Below are positions 9,332 through 17,577 of a stretch of DNA of 64,000 nt, in pieces. Position numbers and translations under genes: made by a program. The notes below the pieces were generated by a model. The model did no database searches and was not told where the DNA came from. It saw nothing but the letters and a program-made list of their open reading frames with translations. Location of the stretch: contig NZ_FNZV01000004.1 in NCBI RefSeq assembly GCF_900109555.1, positions 62,001 to 126,000 on the forward strand, written 5' to 3'. Source of the stretch: Pacificibacter marinus. GTDB taxonomy: Bacteria > Pseudomonadota > Alphaproteobacteria > Rhodobacterales > Rhodobacteraceae. The first letter of the stretch is position 1. Each line of letters begins with the position of its first letter.

Positions 9332-10630
9332 GTGGATCAAAGTAAGAGTGTTTCAACTGCACCATTTTCGCGGTTCGAATGGATGATCGCTTGGCGATAT
9401 CTACGCGCGAGGCGCGAAGAGGGCGGAGTATCCACGATGACGTGGATTTCGCTGATCGGTATCACACTTGCTGTGGCGGCTCTCATCATCACACTCGCTG
9501 TGCGCGCCGGATTTCGCAATGAATTCGTCGACACGATCCTAGGCTCCAACGCTCATGTCACCGTCTATTCTTCTATCTATGTTGAGGATGGCGATACATC
9601 ACGCGAAATCAAAGACTTCGACGTGTGGGCCGATGCATTGCGTGCGGTGCCTGGTGTGACACGCGCTGCACCTTTGGTGCGCGGACAAGTCATGGGGTCT
9701 TTTCGCGGTTCGAACGCGGCCGTCGATGTCTACGGCATTTCCTATGATGACCTGTTAACCATCCCGCGTGTGGGCCAAAACCCTGATGAAGCTTGGGGCG
9801 ATATTTCGCGGTTTTCTGATGGCATTGCGATCGGATCAGGCGTCGCGCGCGAATTGGGTGTGGCTGTCGGTGACAAGATTAAATTGATCTCTCCTGAAGG
9901 AGCCAAAACCGCTTTTGGAACCTCGCCGCGGGTGTCTTCTTATGAGGTTGTCTATGTTTTCACTGCTGGACGGTATGACATTGATAAAACAAGAGCTTAC
10001 CTAACTTTCTCTGAGGCGCAAAAGTACTTTAACAGGCAGGGCGCTGCCGATGAAATCGAAGTCATGATCGAACATCCTGAAAAAGTCGATGATATAGCTA
10101 TGCATCTGCTCACGGCCGTGGGGGACCGTGGCATGGTGTGGACTTGGCGGGATGCTTCGGGATCTTTTTTGCGTGCTTTGGATATTGAGGACAACGTGAT
10201 GTTCGTCATTTTGGCCATTTTGGTCACCGTGGCTACGCTGAATATCATCTCTGGTCTTATCATGTTGGTCAAAAACAAAGGCCGCGATATTGGCATTTTA
10301 CGCACCATCGGACTGACCCAAGGCTCTGTTATGAGGGTGTTTTTTATCTGCGGCGCTTTCACTGGCATTGTCGGCACGGTGTTTGGCGTGGCGCTTGGCG
10401 CGCTGTTTGCGATGTACATCGACAACATCATGTCGTTCGTTAACTATTTGAACGGCGGTGGCGCGTGGGACCCGTCTATTCGCGGCATTTATGCCCTGCC
10501 AGCCGAATTGCGGTTGGTTGATGTGCTAAAAGCCGTATCTTTGTCGCTTGGCCTGTCGTTTATCGTGACCATTTTCCCTGCCCGCAAAGCGGCGCGGATG
10601 AACCCTGTGGAGGCACTGCGCTATGAGTAA
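9332..10630 (+). CDS. lolC: Lipoprotein-releasing ABC transporter permease (LolC/LolE)
   Basis: A 432-residue inner-membrane permease of the LolCDE complex, which extracts outer-membrane lipoproteins and hands them to LolA. It starts with a short cytoplasmic head (FEWMIAWRYLRARR), a first membrane segment (WISLIGITLAVAALIITLAV), a large periplasmic domain, then three C-terminal membrane segments and the family ending PARKAARMNPVEALRYE. The GTG at 9332 is chosen because GAGG lies seven bases upstream and the family starts close to FEW.IA.RYL; the open frame runs back to 9239. It overlaps lolD by eight bases. Confidence 0.9.
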   Translation: MDQSKSVSTAPFSRFEWMIAWRYLRARREEGGVSTMTWISLIGITLAVAALIITLAVRAGFRNEFVDTILGSNAHVTVYSSIYVEDGDTSREIKDFDVWADALRAVPGVTRAAPLVRGQVMGSFRGSNAAVDVYGISYDDLLTIPRVGQNPDEAWGDISRFSDGIAIGSGVARELGVAVGDKIKLISPEGAKTAFGTSPRVSSYEVVYVFTAGRYDIDKTRAYLTFSEAQKYFNRQGAADEIEVMIEHPEKVDDIAMHLLTAVGDRGMVWTWRDASGSFLRALDIEDNVMFVILAILVTVATLNIISGLIMLVKNKGRDIGILRTIGLTQGSVMRVFFICGAFTGIVGTVFGVALGALFAMYIDNIMSFVNYLNGGGAWDPSIRGIYALPAELRLVDVLKAVSLSLGLSFIVTIFPARKAARMNPVEALRYE

Positions 10631-11306
10631 TATGCTGGAATTACAGGGCGTTACAAAACACTACAACGCGGGCAAACCGAATGAAGTTCAGGTGCTCAAC
10701 GGCGTTGATTTAACGGTCAAAAAGGGCGAAGTCGTCGCGCTTGTTGCGCCTTCTGGCGCGGGGAAATCGACGCTTTTGCACATCGCTGGCATGTTGGACA
10801 CTGCGCGCTCTGGCCGCGTTGTGATCGACGGGACGGATGTGACGGGATTGGACGACACTGCGCGCACCGCGATGCGCCGTGGGCAGGTGGGATTTATCTA
10901 TCAATTCCACCACTTGCTGCCTGAGTTTTCTGCGTTGGAAAACATCGTTTTGCCGCAACTGGCCAACGGGGTGTCGCAACGCGATGCCGAAGCTAGAGCG
11001 TTGAAACTATTGACATCTGTCGGGGTTGAAGCCCGCGCGGACCACCGACCGGCGGCGATGTCGGGGGGGGAACAACAACGGGTGGCGTTTTGCCGTGCGT
11101 TGGCCAATCGCCCCGCGTTATTGTTGGCGGATGAGCCGACGGGGAACCTTGATCCTGCAACGTCTGACCGTGTGTTTGAAGCGCTGATGAAGGTGGCACG
11201 CGACGAGGGTCTGGCCGCTTTGATCGCCACGCATAATATGGAGTTGGCGGGCAAAATGGACCGCGTTTTGCGGCTGGACAATGGCGTTTTGGTGCCCGCG
11301 ACATAA
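10623..11306 (+). CDS. lolD: Lipoprotein-releasing ABC transporter ATP-binding subunit LolD
   Basis: A 227-residue ABC ATPase that energises LolC/LolE. Walker A is APSGAGKST near residues 42-50 (the first residue is Ala rather than Gly). The Q-loop region is QFHHLLPEFSALEN, the signature motif MSGGEQQRVAFCRAL, and Walker B LLLADEPTGNLD, followed by the H-loop ATHN. The LLPEF segment after the Q-loop is typical of LolD. Its start lies inside the end of lolC, so the two are translationally coupled. Confidence 0.93.
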   Translation: MSNMLELQGVTKHYNAGKPNEVQVLNGVDLTVKKGEVVALVAPSGAGKSTLLHIAGMLDTARSGRVVIDGTDVTGLDDTARTAMRRGQVGFIYQFHHLLPEFSALENIVLPQLANGVSQRDAEARALKLLTSVGVEARADHRPAAMSGGEQQRVAFCRALANRPALLLADEPTGNLDPATSDRVFEALMKVARDEGLAALIATHNMELAGKMDRVLRLDNGVLVPAT

Positions 11307-11432
11307 GCTGTCAGAATACCGTCTGCACCACGTCGGCTTTTGGTATGGCAAGCGTATGGCATTTGTCGGACACAAGATGTTGGGGTGAAAAAAGGTTGCG
11401 GCAGAGGGCGTTGCGTGTTTGCAGAGCCTAAT

Positions 11433-11458
11433 GACAAACAGGCCAAAGCCTGTTTGTC
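11433..11458. repeat. Perfect 11-base hairpin downstream of lolD
   Basis: GACAAACAGGC, a 4-base CAAA loop, and GCCTGTTTGTC form a perfect stem. It abuts a second perfect hairpin at 11459. Neither strand shows a run of T directly after it, so it is not a textbook terminator. Confidence 0.75.
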
Positions 11459-11513
11459 GCGCCTGACCCTCCCCACGGGAGGGCGCCTATGTCGCCCCCC
11501 TAGGGTCAGGCGC
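11459..11513. repeat. Perfect 12-base inverted repeat with nested palindrome
   Basis: GCGCCTGACCCT (11459-11470) and AGGGTCAGGCGC (11502-11513) are perfect inverted copies. A smaller perfect palindrome, CCCTCCC-CAC-GGGAGGG (11468-11484), overlaps the left arm, so the two folds exclude each other. It lies 14 bases past the stop of the TIR gene (minus strand) and about 150 bases past lolD. Confidence 0.75.
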
Positions 11514-11527
11514 TTGGGGTGCGGTAC

Positions 11528-12331
11528 TTAGAACGGAATGAAGCTATCATTGCGTTGTTCCATTTTATCGATTCTAGACAGCATGTCTCTTGGTGCATCA
11601 CTGTGATGTGCTAGGTATTTTGTTAAAGCGAGAATTTTACCAAATTTGCTCTGCAATTTATCATCTGCAATTTCCACATTTCTTTCTATTGCGACATCAA
11701 GCTCATCTAGCAAGTCTCTAACGAATCCTGCTGGAACATTTGTCTTACTATCGATATCTCTACCGCTTCGGGCATTGCTGCGTGATAGCGATAAAATCTC
11801 TTCAAGAATATCTCTGTCAGGGCGAATTTCGCCACTGGATTTGCGTTCTTTCGAGAGAATGGACGTGATTTTGCTGTCTAGCTGTGGCCACCACATTTCA
11901 AAAACTCTGTTAAGTGTTTCTGGACTTAGTTTGTTGTCGCCGCCGGTATCATTAATTGAGACCATCAGCTTCTTAAAGTCGGTCTTTTTGAATGCCGTTG
12001 CTTGTAGAGACGATAGCGGCCCTGACAAATCGGTGTCTTCCATTCCGAAAAGTACAGGACACACTTTTGATTTATCCAAATCTTTGGACAAGGCACCTGC
12101 TTCGAATAGAATCCAAGGCTTTTCATAGTTGTCCTTAGTCAAACAAATTATTCCAGTATTTGCGTCAGATAGCTTACTGGAAATCTCAGTTGCCCACTTA
12201 GCCCCTTTCTCAATATCGTTCGGTGTAAAATAGGGTTTAGCAAATTGCAGAACTGACGGAATCCATTCACGGATTTCCTCTGCAATCTCTCTGCTGGTTT
12301 CGCCGCTCCAGCTGATAAAAACAGTCGTCAT
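11528..12331 (-). CDS. TIR-domain protein, probable defence or NAD-consuming effector
   Basis: A 267-residue protein. Residues 1-145 form a bacterial TIR domain: FISWSGETS (5-13), GAKWATEISSKL (43-54), GIICLTKDN (60-68), KPWILFEAGALSK (71-83) and GPLSSLQA (104-111). Glu77 in WILFEAG is a good candidate for the catalytic glutamate of TIR NADases. Residues 150-267 are charged, helical-looking and not recognised. No partner gene is adjacent, so it is not a complete Thoeris pair. It is AT-rich (one 60-base line, 11641-11700, is 33% G+C) against GC-richer neighbours, which suggests transfer. AAAGG precedes the ATG, which lies 46 bases after parE on the same strand. NADase activity is inferred from the family. 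Confidence 0.8.
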   Translation of the reverse strand: MTTVFISWSGETSREIAEEIREWIPSVLQFAKPYFTPNDIEKGAKWATEISSKLSDANTGIICLTKDNYEKPWILFEAGALSKDLDKSKVCPVLFGMEDTDLSGPLSSLQATAFKKTDFKKLMVSINDTGGDNKLSPETLNRVFEMWWPQLDSKITSILSKERKSSGEIRPDRDILEEILSLSRSNARSGRDIDSKTNVPAGFVRDLLDELDVAIERNVEIADDKLQSKFGKILALTKYLAHHSDAPRDMLSRIDKMEQRNDSFIPF

Positions 12332-12377
12332 AAATTTTTCCTTTAAAATAGTTCACGCAAGCCTGCTTGCATGAAAA

Positions 12378-14333
12378 TCAAACGTCGAGCTCCTCGACAT
12401 ACTGCGCGTGCTCTTGAATATATTGGAACCGCAGTTCTGGTTTTTTGCCCATGAGACGCTCGACCAGATCACCGGTTTCGCCGGGGACATTTTCGTCGAT
12501 GGTCACGCGGATCAATTTCCGCGTTTTGGGGTCCATGGTGGTTTCTTTCAAATCCTTGGCATCCATTTCGCCAAGCCCTTTGAACCGCTGCACGTCAATT
12601 TTGCCTTTGCCGCCAAGGCCTTTGTCCATCCAGATGTCTTTTTCCGCATCATCCGTCACATACAAACGTTTGGCCCCTTGGGTCAGGCGGTAGAGCGGCG
12701 GGCAGGCCAGATAGAGGTGACCTTGGTCAATCAAGGGCCGCATTTGGGTAAAGAAGAATGTCATCAGCAAAGCGGCGATGTGTGCGCCATCGACATCCGC
12801 ATCGGTCATGATGATGATTTTATCGTAGCGCAGGTCTTCGACGTTGAATCGCGTGCCCATTTGAACGCCCAAGGCTTCGCAAATATCGTTGATTTCTTGG
12901 TTTGTGTTCAGCTTGTTCGAGGCAGCGCCCAGCACGTTTAGGATTTTACCTTTGAGGGGCAAAAGCGCTTGGGTTTCACGTTTGCGCGCGCCTTTGGCCG
13001 AGCCGCCAGCGGAATCGCCCTCGACGATAAACAGTTCGGTGTTTTCGCGATTTTTGGCGGTGCAATCGGTCAGCTTGCCCGGAAGGCGCAGTTTTTTGGT
13101 GGCTGTTTTGCGCTGGGTTTCTTTTTCTTGGCGGCGGCGCAGACGTTCTTCTGAGCGCAGCACAAGGAAATCAAGGATAGCGCCAGCGGATTTGGTATCA
13201 GCGGCCAGCCAGTTGTCAAAGTGATCGCGCACAGCGTTTTCCACCAGACGCGCGGCGTCAGCGGTGGCAAGGCGGTCTTTGGTTTGGCCGACAAATTCGG
13301 GTTCGCGGATGAAACAGGACACCAAAGCACAGCCGCCCGTGATCAGATCGTCACGGGTGATGTCTTTGGATTTTTTATTGCCCACAAGGTCGCCATAGGC
13401 ACGGATACCTTTGAGAATGGCGGACCAAAAGCCGCCCTCATGAGTGCCGCCTTCGGGGGTTGGCACGGTGTTACAGTAGGATTGGATGAAGCCATCGCGT
13501 GAGGGGGTCCAATTGACGGCCCATTCGACTTTGCCCGGAACGCCAAAGCGCGGTTGGAATTCGACGGTGCCCGCGAAAGGCGCTTCGGCGTAGGTCATGG
13601 ATTTGCCGAGGGTTTCTTTGAGGTAGTCCGCGAGGCCACCGGGGAAGTGAAAGGTGGCTTGGACGGGTGTTTCGCCGTCATCGATTTCGGATTTCCAGCG
13701 GATTTCGACGCCTGAAAAGAGGAAGGCTTTTGAGCGGGCAAGAGTGAACAGGCGTTTGGGTTTAAAGCGGTGTTTGCCAAAGATTTGTTCGTCCGCGTGG
13801 AATGTGACGAATGTGCCGCGTTTGTTGGGGGCGGAGCCGATCTTTTCAACGGGGCCAAGAGGGATGCCGCGCGAGAATCGTTGTTCGTAAAGTTCTTTGT
13901 TTTTAGCGACTTGTACGATCAGACTGTCAGACAGAGCGTTCACAACCGAAGAGCCAACCCCGTGCAGACCGCCAGAGGTGGCATAGGCATCGCCCGAAAA
14001 TTTGCCGCCAGCGTGCAGCGTACACAAGATGACTTCCAGAGCGGATTTGCCCGGAAACTTGGGGTGCGGATCGATAGGAATGCCACGCCCGTTGTCGGTG
14101 ATGGTGACGGAATGATCAGCGTGTAATGTCATCTCGATGCGATTGGCGTGACCCGCGACGGCTTCGTCCATCGAGTTGTCCAAAATCTCGGCCACAAGGT
14201 GGTGTAAGGCGCGTTCATCCGTACCGCCGATATACATACCGGGGCGTTTGCGCACAGGCTCAAGGCCCTCAAGCACTTCAATGGAGGAGGCGTCGTAAGT
14301 GGGGGAAGACCCTGTGAGAAGATCGTCTGACAT
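12378..14333 (-). CDS. parE: DNA topoisomerase IV subunit B
   Basis: A 651-residue type IIA topoisomerase ATPase subunit that, with ParC, decatenates chromosomes. It has the GHKL ATPase motifs (EILDNSMDEA near 48-57, DNGRGIP near 79-85, GGLHGVGSSVVNALS near 121-135). The TOPRIM domain follows, with EGDSAGGSAKGARKRETQ near 430 and IIIMTDADVDGAHI near 510. The C-terminal tail is QRFKGLGEMDAKDLKETTM, as in ParE/GyrB. The length and lack of the GyrB insert favour ParE. The start has only a weak ribosome-binding site. Confidence 0.9.
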   Translation of the reverse strand: MSDDLLTGSSPTYDASSIEVLEGLEPVRKRPGMYIGGTDERALHHLVAEILDNSMDEAVAGHANRIEMTLHADHSVTITDNGRGIPIDPHPKFPGKSALEVILCTLHAGGKFSGDAYATSGGLHGVGSSVVNALSDSLIVQVAKNKELYEQRFSRGIPLGPVEKIGSAPNKRGTFVTFHADEQIFGKHRFKPKRLFTLARSKAFLFSGVEIRWKSEIDDGETPVQATFHFPGGLADYLKETLGKSMTYAEAPFAGTVEFQPRFGVPGKVEWAVNWTPSRDGFIQSYCNTVPTPEGGTHEGGFWSAILKGIRAYGDLVGNKKSKDITRDDLITGGCALVSCFIREPEFVGQTKDRLATADAARLVENAVRDHFDNWLAADTKSAGAILDFLVLRSEERLRRRQEKETQRKTATKKLRLPGKLTDCTAKNRENTELFIVEGDSAGGSAKGARKRETQALLPLKGKILNVLGAASNKLNTNQEINDICEALGVQMGTRFNVEDLRYDKIIIMTDADVDGAHIAALLMTFFFTQMRPLIDQGHLYLACPPLYRLTQGAKRLYVTDDAEKDIWMDKGLGGKGKIDVQRFKGLGEMDAKDLKETTMDPKTRKLIRVTIDENVPGETGDLVERLMGKKPELRFQYIQEHAQYVEELDV

Positions 14334-14453
14334 TGGCTTTTCGCTCGATTCTTATCTGTGCTCGCTTTGGGATAGGAGTAGACCATTCAAGCGCACAAAC
14401 CGCAAGATGCTGCGGGTGACACATGAAAGACCGTGCATAAATACGCACAAACA

Positions 14454-14480
14454 AAAGGGTCACATCACGTGCGACCCTTT
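14454..14480 (-). terminator. Terminator of the DUF983 gene
   Basis: On the minus strand an 8-base stem (AAAGGGTC / GACCCTTT) with an 11-base loop is followed by TTGTTTGT. It lies about 60 bases after the DUF983 stop, between that gene and parE. Confidence 0.6.
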
Positions 14481-14537
14481 GCTGTCCTGAGTTGGCTTTA
14501 TGACGTGCGGCGCTTGAAACAGCGCTACGCCTAGCTG

Positions 14538-14990
14538 CTAAAGTTTGGGTTTGGCACTTTGAGACGCGCCAAACCCGCCCATGCGCTTGGCCCATTGAAA
14601 GGCCACGATCATGCCTTTGAAACGCGGCAAAAGATACAAAGACAGCGCCACTGTGCCTGTGGCAAAGATCGCAAGCATCACCAATGGATCAGGTCGATAT
14701 TCCATATAGACCCAGCCCATCAATGGGGCCATCAAGTGACCCACAATCAAAATGGTCAAATAGGGGGGGCCGTCATCCGCGCGGTGATGATGAAACGCTT
14801 CGCCGCACACAGGGCATTCATTGCGCACTTTCAAATAGCCCTTAAGCATCGGACCATTGCCACAAGACGGGCAGCGCCTTTTCCACCCGCGCAACAACGC
14901 TGGTTTCATCTCGCGCTCTGCCGGCTGATTTGCGGGGGACATCGCCACCGCAGGCATATCTGTCACGTCATCAAGAGCAGTATCTGTCAT
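14538..14990 (-). CDS. DUF983 family protein
   Basis: A 150-residue membrane protein. The N-terminal third is cytoplasmic and contains a zinc-ribbon-like pair, CPSCGNG (about 40-46) and CPVCGEAFHHHRADDGPPY (about 59-77), the DUF983 signature. Two membrane segments follow (about 78-97 and 102-122). The function of the family is unknown; it is often found beside nucleic-acid or membrane-biogenesis genes. AAGGCGAG lies upstream of the ATG. It is probably transcribed alone. Confidence 0.75.
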   Translation of the reverse strand: MTDTALDDVTDMPAVAMSPANQPAEREMKPALLRGWKRRCPSCGNGPMLKGYLKVRNECPVCGEAFHHHRADDGPPYLTILIVGHLMAPLMGWVYMEYRPDPLVMLAIFATGTVALSLYLLPRFKGMIVAFQWAKRMGGFGASQSAKPKL

Positions 14991-15250
14991 GCGTCTCGCC
15001 TTTTAAGTCTGTGTACGCTGTGCACGTGGCATCATTATAAGAACCACAGTGTTACGAAATAGAGGATGCATTGTCCTTGCGTCCGGATGTCGCGCAAGTT
15101 TTGCCTTTATACAGTCTGCATATTTTCACCCGTTTGATTTTTTTTGTGCCTGCGCGACGGAATACGGCGTGGGGCCCGTTTTACTATCATAAGCGCGCTG
15201 CACCAACGACATTCGCACCGCGCATGAGACCAAACAAAGGACTTAATACT

Positions 15251-15793
15251 ATGAAACGGACTTCTGTAATCTCTGCTGTCGCTCTGATCGCTGTTCTTGG
15301 TTCAACTGTTGCGGGCTTTGCTCATGACAGCAAGGGCGAAGGCAAAGGCATGGGTAAATCCGGCCAACATGAGCGCATGGGTGGCGATATGGGCCGCGAT
15401 GAAGCGCGCCCTGATTTCGCGACGCTTGATACGGACGGCGACGGCAAAGTGACCCAAGCTGAAATGGATGCTTTTAAAGCTGCACGTTTTGCCGAGCTTG
15501 ATGCAGACGGCAGTGGCACAGTGTCTGCCGCAGAAATGGCAGCTCACCACGCCGCGAAACAACAAGAACGCATGACCAAAGGCACCGAACGTATGATTGC
15601 CAAAATGGATGCGGATGGCGATGGCGAATTGTCACTTGACGAAATGAGCGGCGAAATGCGCAAAACACCTTTTGAGCGCATGGATACTGATGGCGATGGT
15701 GCATTGTCTGAAGACGAAATGAACGCTGCTGGCCCACGTGGTCATGGCAAAGGTGAGCACGGCAAAGGTGGTCGCGACAAACACGACAAATAA
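15251..15793 (+). CDS. Secreted four-EF-hand calcium-binding protein
   Basis: A 180-residue protein with a signal peptide (MKRTSVISAVALIAVLGSTV, cleavage near AGFA-HD). Four EF-hand loops are visible: DTDGDGKVTQAE, DADGSGTVSAAE, DADGDGELSLDE and DTDGDGALSEDE, each with the D.DG.G....E pattern. The tail is rich in Gly, His and Lys (RGHGKGEHGKGGRDKHDK), which could bind metal. The ATG at 15251 has AAAGGA upstream; the open frame extends 60 codons further back without a signal peptide, so that extension is rejected. It lies before a sigma-factor operon whose last gene resembles CnrX metal sensors, suggesting a periplasmic cation role. Confidence 0.8.
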   Translation: MKRTSVISAVALIAVLGSTVAGFAHDSKGEGKGMGKSGQHERMGGDMGRDEARPDFATLDTDGDGKVTQAEMDAFKAARFAELDADGSGTVSAAEMAAHHAAKQQERMTKGTERMIAKMDADGDGELSLDEMSGEMRKTPFERMDTDGDGALSEDEMNAAGPRGHGKGEHGKGGRDKHDK

Positions 15794-15947
15794 GTCGGTT
15801 TGTGACCACATAATATCAAAGGCTGGGGCGTTTTGCGCGCCCCGCCACATTTAAAATACAGGCGCGCTGCGCGCAAAGGCCCTAAAATATGCACAAACAG
15901 GACTTGAGAGCATGGACGCCGACACCAACGCAAGTTACGTCTAACGG

Positions 15948-16541
15948 GTGATGAATATGCCTTTAGATGTACAAGATGATGCCTCAGACGACGCGTTGCT
16001 GATTGCTTATGGCAATGGTGATCGTACCGCTGCGCGCGTTTTGATGCAGCGCCATGCCCCACGGGTGATTGGCTATGCCGCAAGGTTGCTTAAAGATCGC
16101 GCCGAGGCCGAAGATGTCGCCCAAGATGCGATGATGCGTTTGTGGAAAATCGCCCCTGAGTGGCGCACAGGCGAGGCAAAAGTCACAACTTGGCTTTACC
16201 GTGTTGTGACCAATTTGTGCACGGATCGTTTGCGTAAAAAACGCGGGGCGGCTTTGGATGACATCGCAGAGCCTGAGGACGGCAAGCCCTCGCAAGAGGC
16301 TGTTTTGATGCACAAACAAAGGGTGGATGCGCTGGACCGCGCGCTGAACACCTTGCCCGAGCGGCAAAAAGAAGCGGTCATTCTGCGTCATATTGAAGGG
16401 TTTTCAAACCCTGAGATTGCACAGGTTTTAGATATAGGCGTCGAGGCGGTCGAAAGTTTGACTGCACGGGGCAAACGGGCGCTGGCCAAAGCATTGGCTG
16501 ATCAGCGCGAAATTTTGGGGTTTGAAGATGACACAGCGTGA
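15948..16541 (+). CDS. ECF-type RNA polymerase sigma factor
   Basis: A 197-residue sigma-70 family protein of the ECF group. Region 2 spans about residues 15-95 (DRAEAEDVAQDAMMRLWKIAP, then WLYRVVTNLCTDRLRKKR). Region 4 spans about 128-180 (LPERQKEAVILRHIEGFSNPEIAQVLDIGVEAVESLTARGKRAL). There is no region 1 or 3. The next gene overlaps its 3' end by 14 bases, and a CnrX-like sensor follows, so activity is probably controlled at the membrane. The start could also be the ATG two codons further in. The promoters it recognises cannot be named. Confidence 0.88.
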   Translation: MMNMPLDVQDDASDDALLIAYGNGDRTAARVLMQRHAPRVIGYAARLLKDRAEAEDVAQDAMMRLWKIAPEWRTGEAKVTTWLYRVVTNLCTDRLRKKRGAALDDIAEPEDGKPSQEAVLMHKQRVDALDRALNTLPERQKEAVILRHIEGFSNPEIAQVLDIGVEAVESLTARGKRALAKALADQREILGFEDDTA

Positions 16542-16977
16542 TAATTTTATCAAAGATGCTGACCTAGACGCTCTGTTCGCACAGGCGCGAGATGTGGTGC
16601 AGGCTGACACTGTGCCGCTTTCAGACGCCTTTATGGCGCGGGTTTTGGCCGATGCAGATGCACAACAAGACGCGATGGGCGCAGGATTGCCGGCGTGGGC
16701 ACAGTCTGCCCCACCCGAGGTCGCACCACAGCGCGGATCGTGGATCACGTCTGTGTTGGATTTGGTCGGCGGTTGGCGCGGTGGCGCGGGGCTGGCGACG
16801 GCCACGGTCATGGGATTGGCCGTTGGTCTGGGCGCACCCACGACGGTGACGCAGCTTGCGTCGGGGTCATGGTCGAGTGCCGAAGTCAGCGATACGACAC
16901 AAACAACCACACAATCAGCCAGCTACGCTCTGGATGACTTGGTTCCAAGTTTTTACGACCTTGCGGCGGAAGGGTAA
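16528..16977 (+). CDS. Single-pass membrane protein, putative anti-sigma factor
   Basis: A 149-residue protein overlapping the ECF sigma gene. About 75 hydrophilic residues (probably cytoplasmic) precede one membrane segment (GGAGLATATVMGLAVGLG, about 88-105), then a short periplasmic tail. This layout and position fit a membrane anti-sigma factor, but no zinc-binding H...C..C motif of classical ZAS anti-sigmas is present. The inference rests on gene order. ATG 16528 is preferred to the in-frame TTG at 16522. It ends five bases before the next start. Confidence 0.55.
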   Translation: MTQRDNFIKDADLDALFAQARDVVQADTVPLSDAFMARVLADADAQQDAMGAGLPAWAQSAPPEVAPQRGSWITSVLDLVGGWRGGAGLATATVMGLAVGLGAPTTVTQLASGSWSSAEVSDTTQTTTQSASYALDDLVPSFYDLAAEG

Positions 16978-16981
16978 GATT

Positions 16982-17539
16982 ATGAGCGATATAAAAACGC
17001 AAACACCACAGTCCAAGCCCGACCCAAAATCATCGTCAAAATCGCGGCGCATGCGTTGGATTTTGATCGCGTCTTTGGGGGTGAACTTGGCCATCGTCGG
17101 GTTGGTCGCGGGCGCTACGTTGCGTGGCGGTTATCATGACAGCGATGTGCGGGCGCGGGCGATGCAGTCGCGTGATTTTGGTTTTGGCCCTTATGTGGCT
17201 GCCTTGGAAGCGCCTGAACGTCGTATGATTGGGCGTGCTTTCATTGGCAAAGCGGGGCGTCCTGATAAGGCGCACAATGCCGCGCAGGCCAAATTCGAGG
17301 CCATTCTTGACACGATAAAGGCGGATCCTTTTGATGTTCAGACGCTGAAATCGCAGATGTTGATGCAGCTCGATGATTTGGCCGAACTGCAAAAAATTGG
17401 GGCTGACGTGATTACAGATCATATCGCCGCGATGACACCAGAGGCGCGCGCTGCCTATGCGGTGCGTTTGGATCAGGCGTTGCAGCGTCCGCCACGGCGC
17501 GACAAGTCGCGTGACGATGGACGCCCGCCGAAGCCTTAG
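16982..17539 (+). CDS. Periplasmic heavy-metal sensor-like protein (CnrX/ZraP-like)
   Basis: A 185-residue protein with a basic cytoplasmic head, one membrane segment (WILIASLGVNLAIVGLVAGA, about 26-45) and a helical periplasmic domain. That domain begins GYHDSDVRARAMQS and contains FGPYVAALEAPERRMIGRAF. It matches the layout of CnrX/NccX-type periplasmic sensors that control ECF sigma factors. The metal-binding pattern is not certain from the sequence. GGAAGGG precedes the ATG. It closes the operon sigma / anti-sigma-like / sensor. Confidence 0.65.
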   Translation: MSDIKTQTPQSKPDPKSSSKSRRMRWILIASLGVNLAIVGLVAGATLRGGYHDSDVRARAMQSRDFGFGPYVAALEAPERRMIGRAFIGKAGRPDKAHNAAQAKFEAILDTIKADPFDVQTLKSQMLMQLDDLAELQKIGADVITDHIAAMTPEARAAYAVRLDQALQRPPRRDKSRDDGRPPKP

Positions 17540-17577
17540 TCCGTTTTGGTAAGCATTACTTATAGAAAACGTGGCGT

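Noticed and set aside
9050-9340. Minus-strand 96-codon frame overlapping the DUF2937 and lolC ends.
   Set aside because: No ribosome-binding site, no recognisable domain, and heavy overlap with two well-supported genes on the other strand.
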